Shown here piece after piece: positions 6,705 through 7,082 of a stretch of DNA of 7,082 nt. The stretch covers positions 1,056,659-1,063,740 of the forward strand of contig CP070839.1 in assembly GCA_020341875.1 (NCBI GenBank), in the 5' to 3' direction. How positions within the stretch are numbered: position 1 is the stretch's first letter; every line of letters starts with the position of its first letter. Below the pieces are notes generated by a model. That model ran no database searches and had not been told where the DNA came from. It was given only the letters and a program-made list of their open reading frames with translations. The stretch comes from Candidatus Zixiibacteriota bacterium. Lineage in GTDB: Bacteria; Zixibacteria; MSB-5A5; SM1-73. The translations under genes and the position numbers were made by a program.

Positions 6705-7082
6705 ATGCGAATGTCCGAACTGAAGAAGAAAGACTATCTGCGGATAGCGTTATATGTGGTGCTTGCGATCGTCGTGCTCGGCTTTTTCCGGAACACCTTT
6801 CGAAAAGGCATGAACGATTTCCGGGTGGTTCACCGCGCCTGCACCAGAGTGCTGCACCAGGAGAACCTTTACAACTTCGATGACGCGCATTACCTGTATA
6901 AGTATTCTCCTTCGTTCGCCGTGCTGGTCGCTCCCGTGGGTCTGTTTCCCTTCCCCATCGCAAAGCTGCTCTGGATCCTCGGCATGTGTATCTGTCTTTT
7001 CTTCATCATGCGCTGGAGCAAGAGGATGATCATGGGGGATAAGTCCCCACCAGCCTATTTGTATCTCCTCACCCTGCTGTTC
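6705..7082 (+). CDS. GT87-like (DUF2029) membrane glycosyltransferase, 3' end outside the window
   Basis: The first 126 residues are present and the frame stays open to the last base. A first membrane span lies at about 11-28. It is followed by a loop with MNDFRVVHRA (36-45), whose Asp38 fits the conserved acidic residue of this family, then ENLYNF (53-58) and YKYSPSFAVLVAP (65-77), the usual Tyr-Ser-Pro block before the next membrane segments (about 69-83 and 85-103). Characterised GT87 members transfer mannose or related sugars from polyprenyl phosphate outside the membrane. Start choice is weak: ATG at 6705 and ATG at 6711 are both in frame and neither has a clear Shine-Dalgarno sequence. 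The gene begins 18 bases after the leftward terminator. Family assignment rests on a partial sequence. Confidence 0.75.
   Translation, partial: MRMSELKKKDYLRIALYVVLAIVVLGFFRNTFRKGMNDFRVVHRACTRVLHQENLYNFDDAHYLYKYSPSFAVLVAPVGLFPFPIAKLLWILGMCICLFFIMRWSKRMIMGDKSPPAYLYLLTLLF

Noticed and set aside
6421..6723. Open frame of 100 residues on the plus strand
   Set aside because: It runs through the palindrome block and the leftward terminator and overlaps the start of the GT87-like gene. The product is rich in Arg and Gly, with no recognisable domain.

Overview
The window looks like a piece of a bacterial chromosome, probably from an uncultured or poorly sampled lineage. The genes have ordinary Shine-Dalgarno sites and sigma-70-like promoters. 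The purF product is the iron-sulfur type with a propeptide, and two large GT-C-like membrane proteins carry C-terminal TPR repeats, an arrangement common in genomes of candidate phyla. No phage, transposase, tRNA, rRNA or CRISPR feature is visible. I cannot name the phylum from this sequence.

Layout. Positions 14-51 hold a strong, near-symmetric terminator hairpin. Leftward from about 4060 to 129 runs a two-gene operon of tandem paralogs: a 650-residue protein (4060-2108), then, 42 bases later, a 614-residue protein (2065-221). Both have a multi-spanning GT39/ArnT-like N-terminal half and a C-terminal TPR half. The second gene appears to have lost one base near its 3' end: the missing C-terminal tail is still readable in another frame down to a stop at 131-129. 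A divergent promoter region (4061-4284) separates this operon from purF (4285-5700, rightward), a complete amidophosphoribosyltransferase. After about 200 bases containing small inverted repeats comes a GtrA-family membrane protein (5909-6349, TTG start). From 6338 to about 6654 lies a twofold-repeated block of small palindromes whose arms differ in sequence but whose geometry, loop and trailing bases are alike. It is followed by a strong terminator hairpin facing left (6655-6686). The window ends inside a GT87-like (DUF2029) membrane protein that starts near 6705.

How the genes may work together. Apart from purF (first step of de novo purine synthesis), every gene is of a type linked to polyprenyl-phosphate-linked sugars. 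GtrA proteins are thought to flip or handle lipid-linked sugars, and GT39/ArnT-like and GT87 enzymes use such lipids as donors on the outer face of the membrane. A shared role in decorating a cell-surface molecule is a reasonable inference, not something the sequence proves. purF looks like an unrelated insertion in this neighbourhood. The least ordinary elements are the palindrome array, the frameshifted tail, and an Asp-to-Cys difference between the two paralogs at a probable active-site position.
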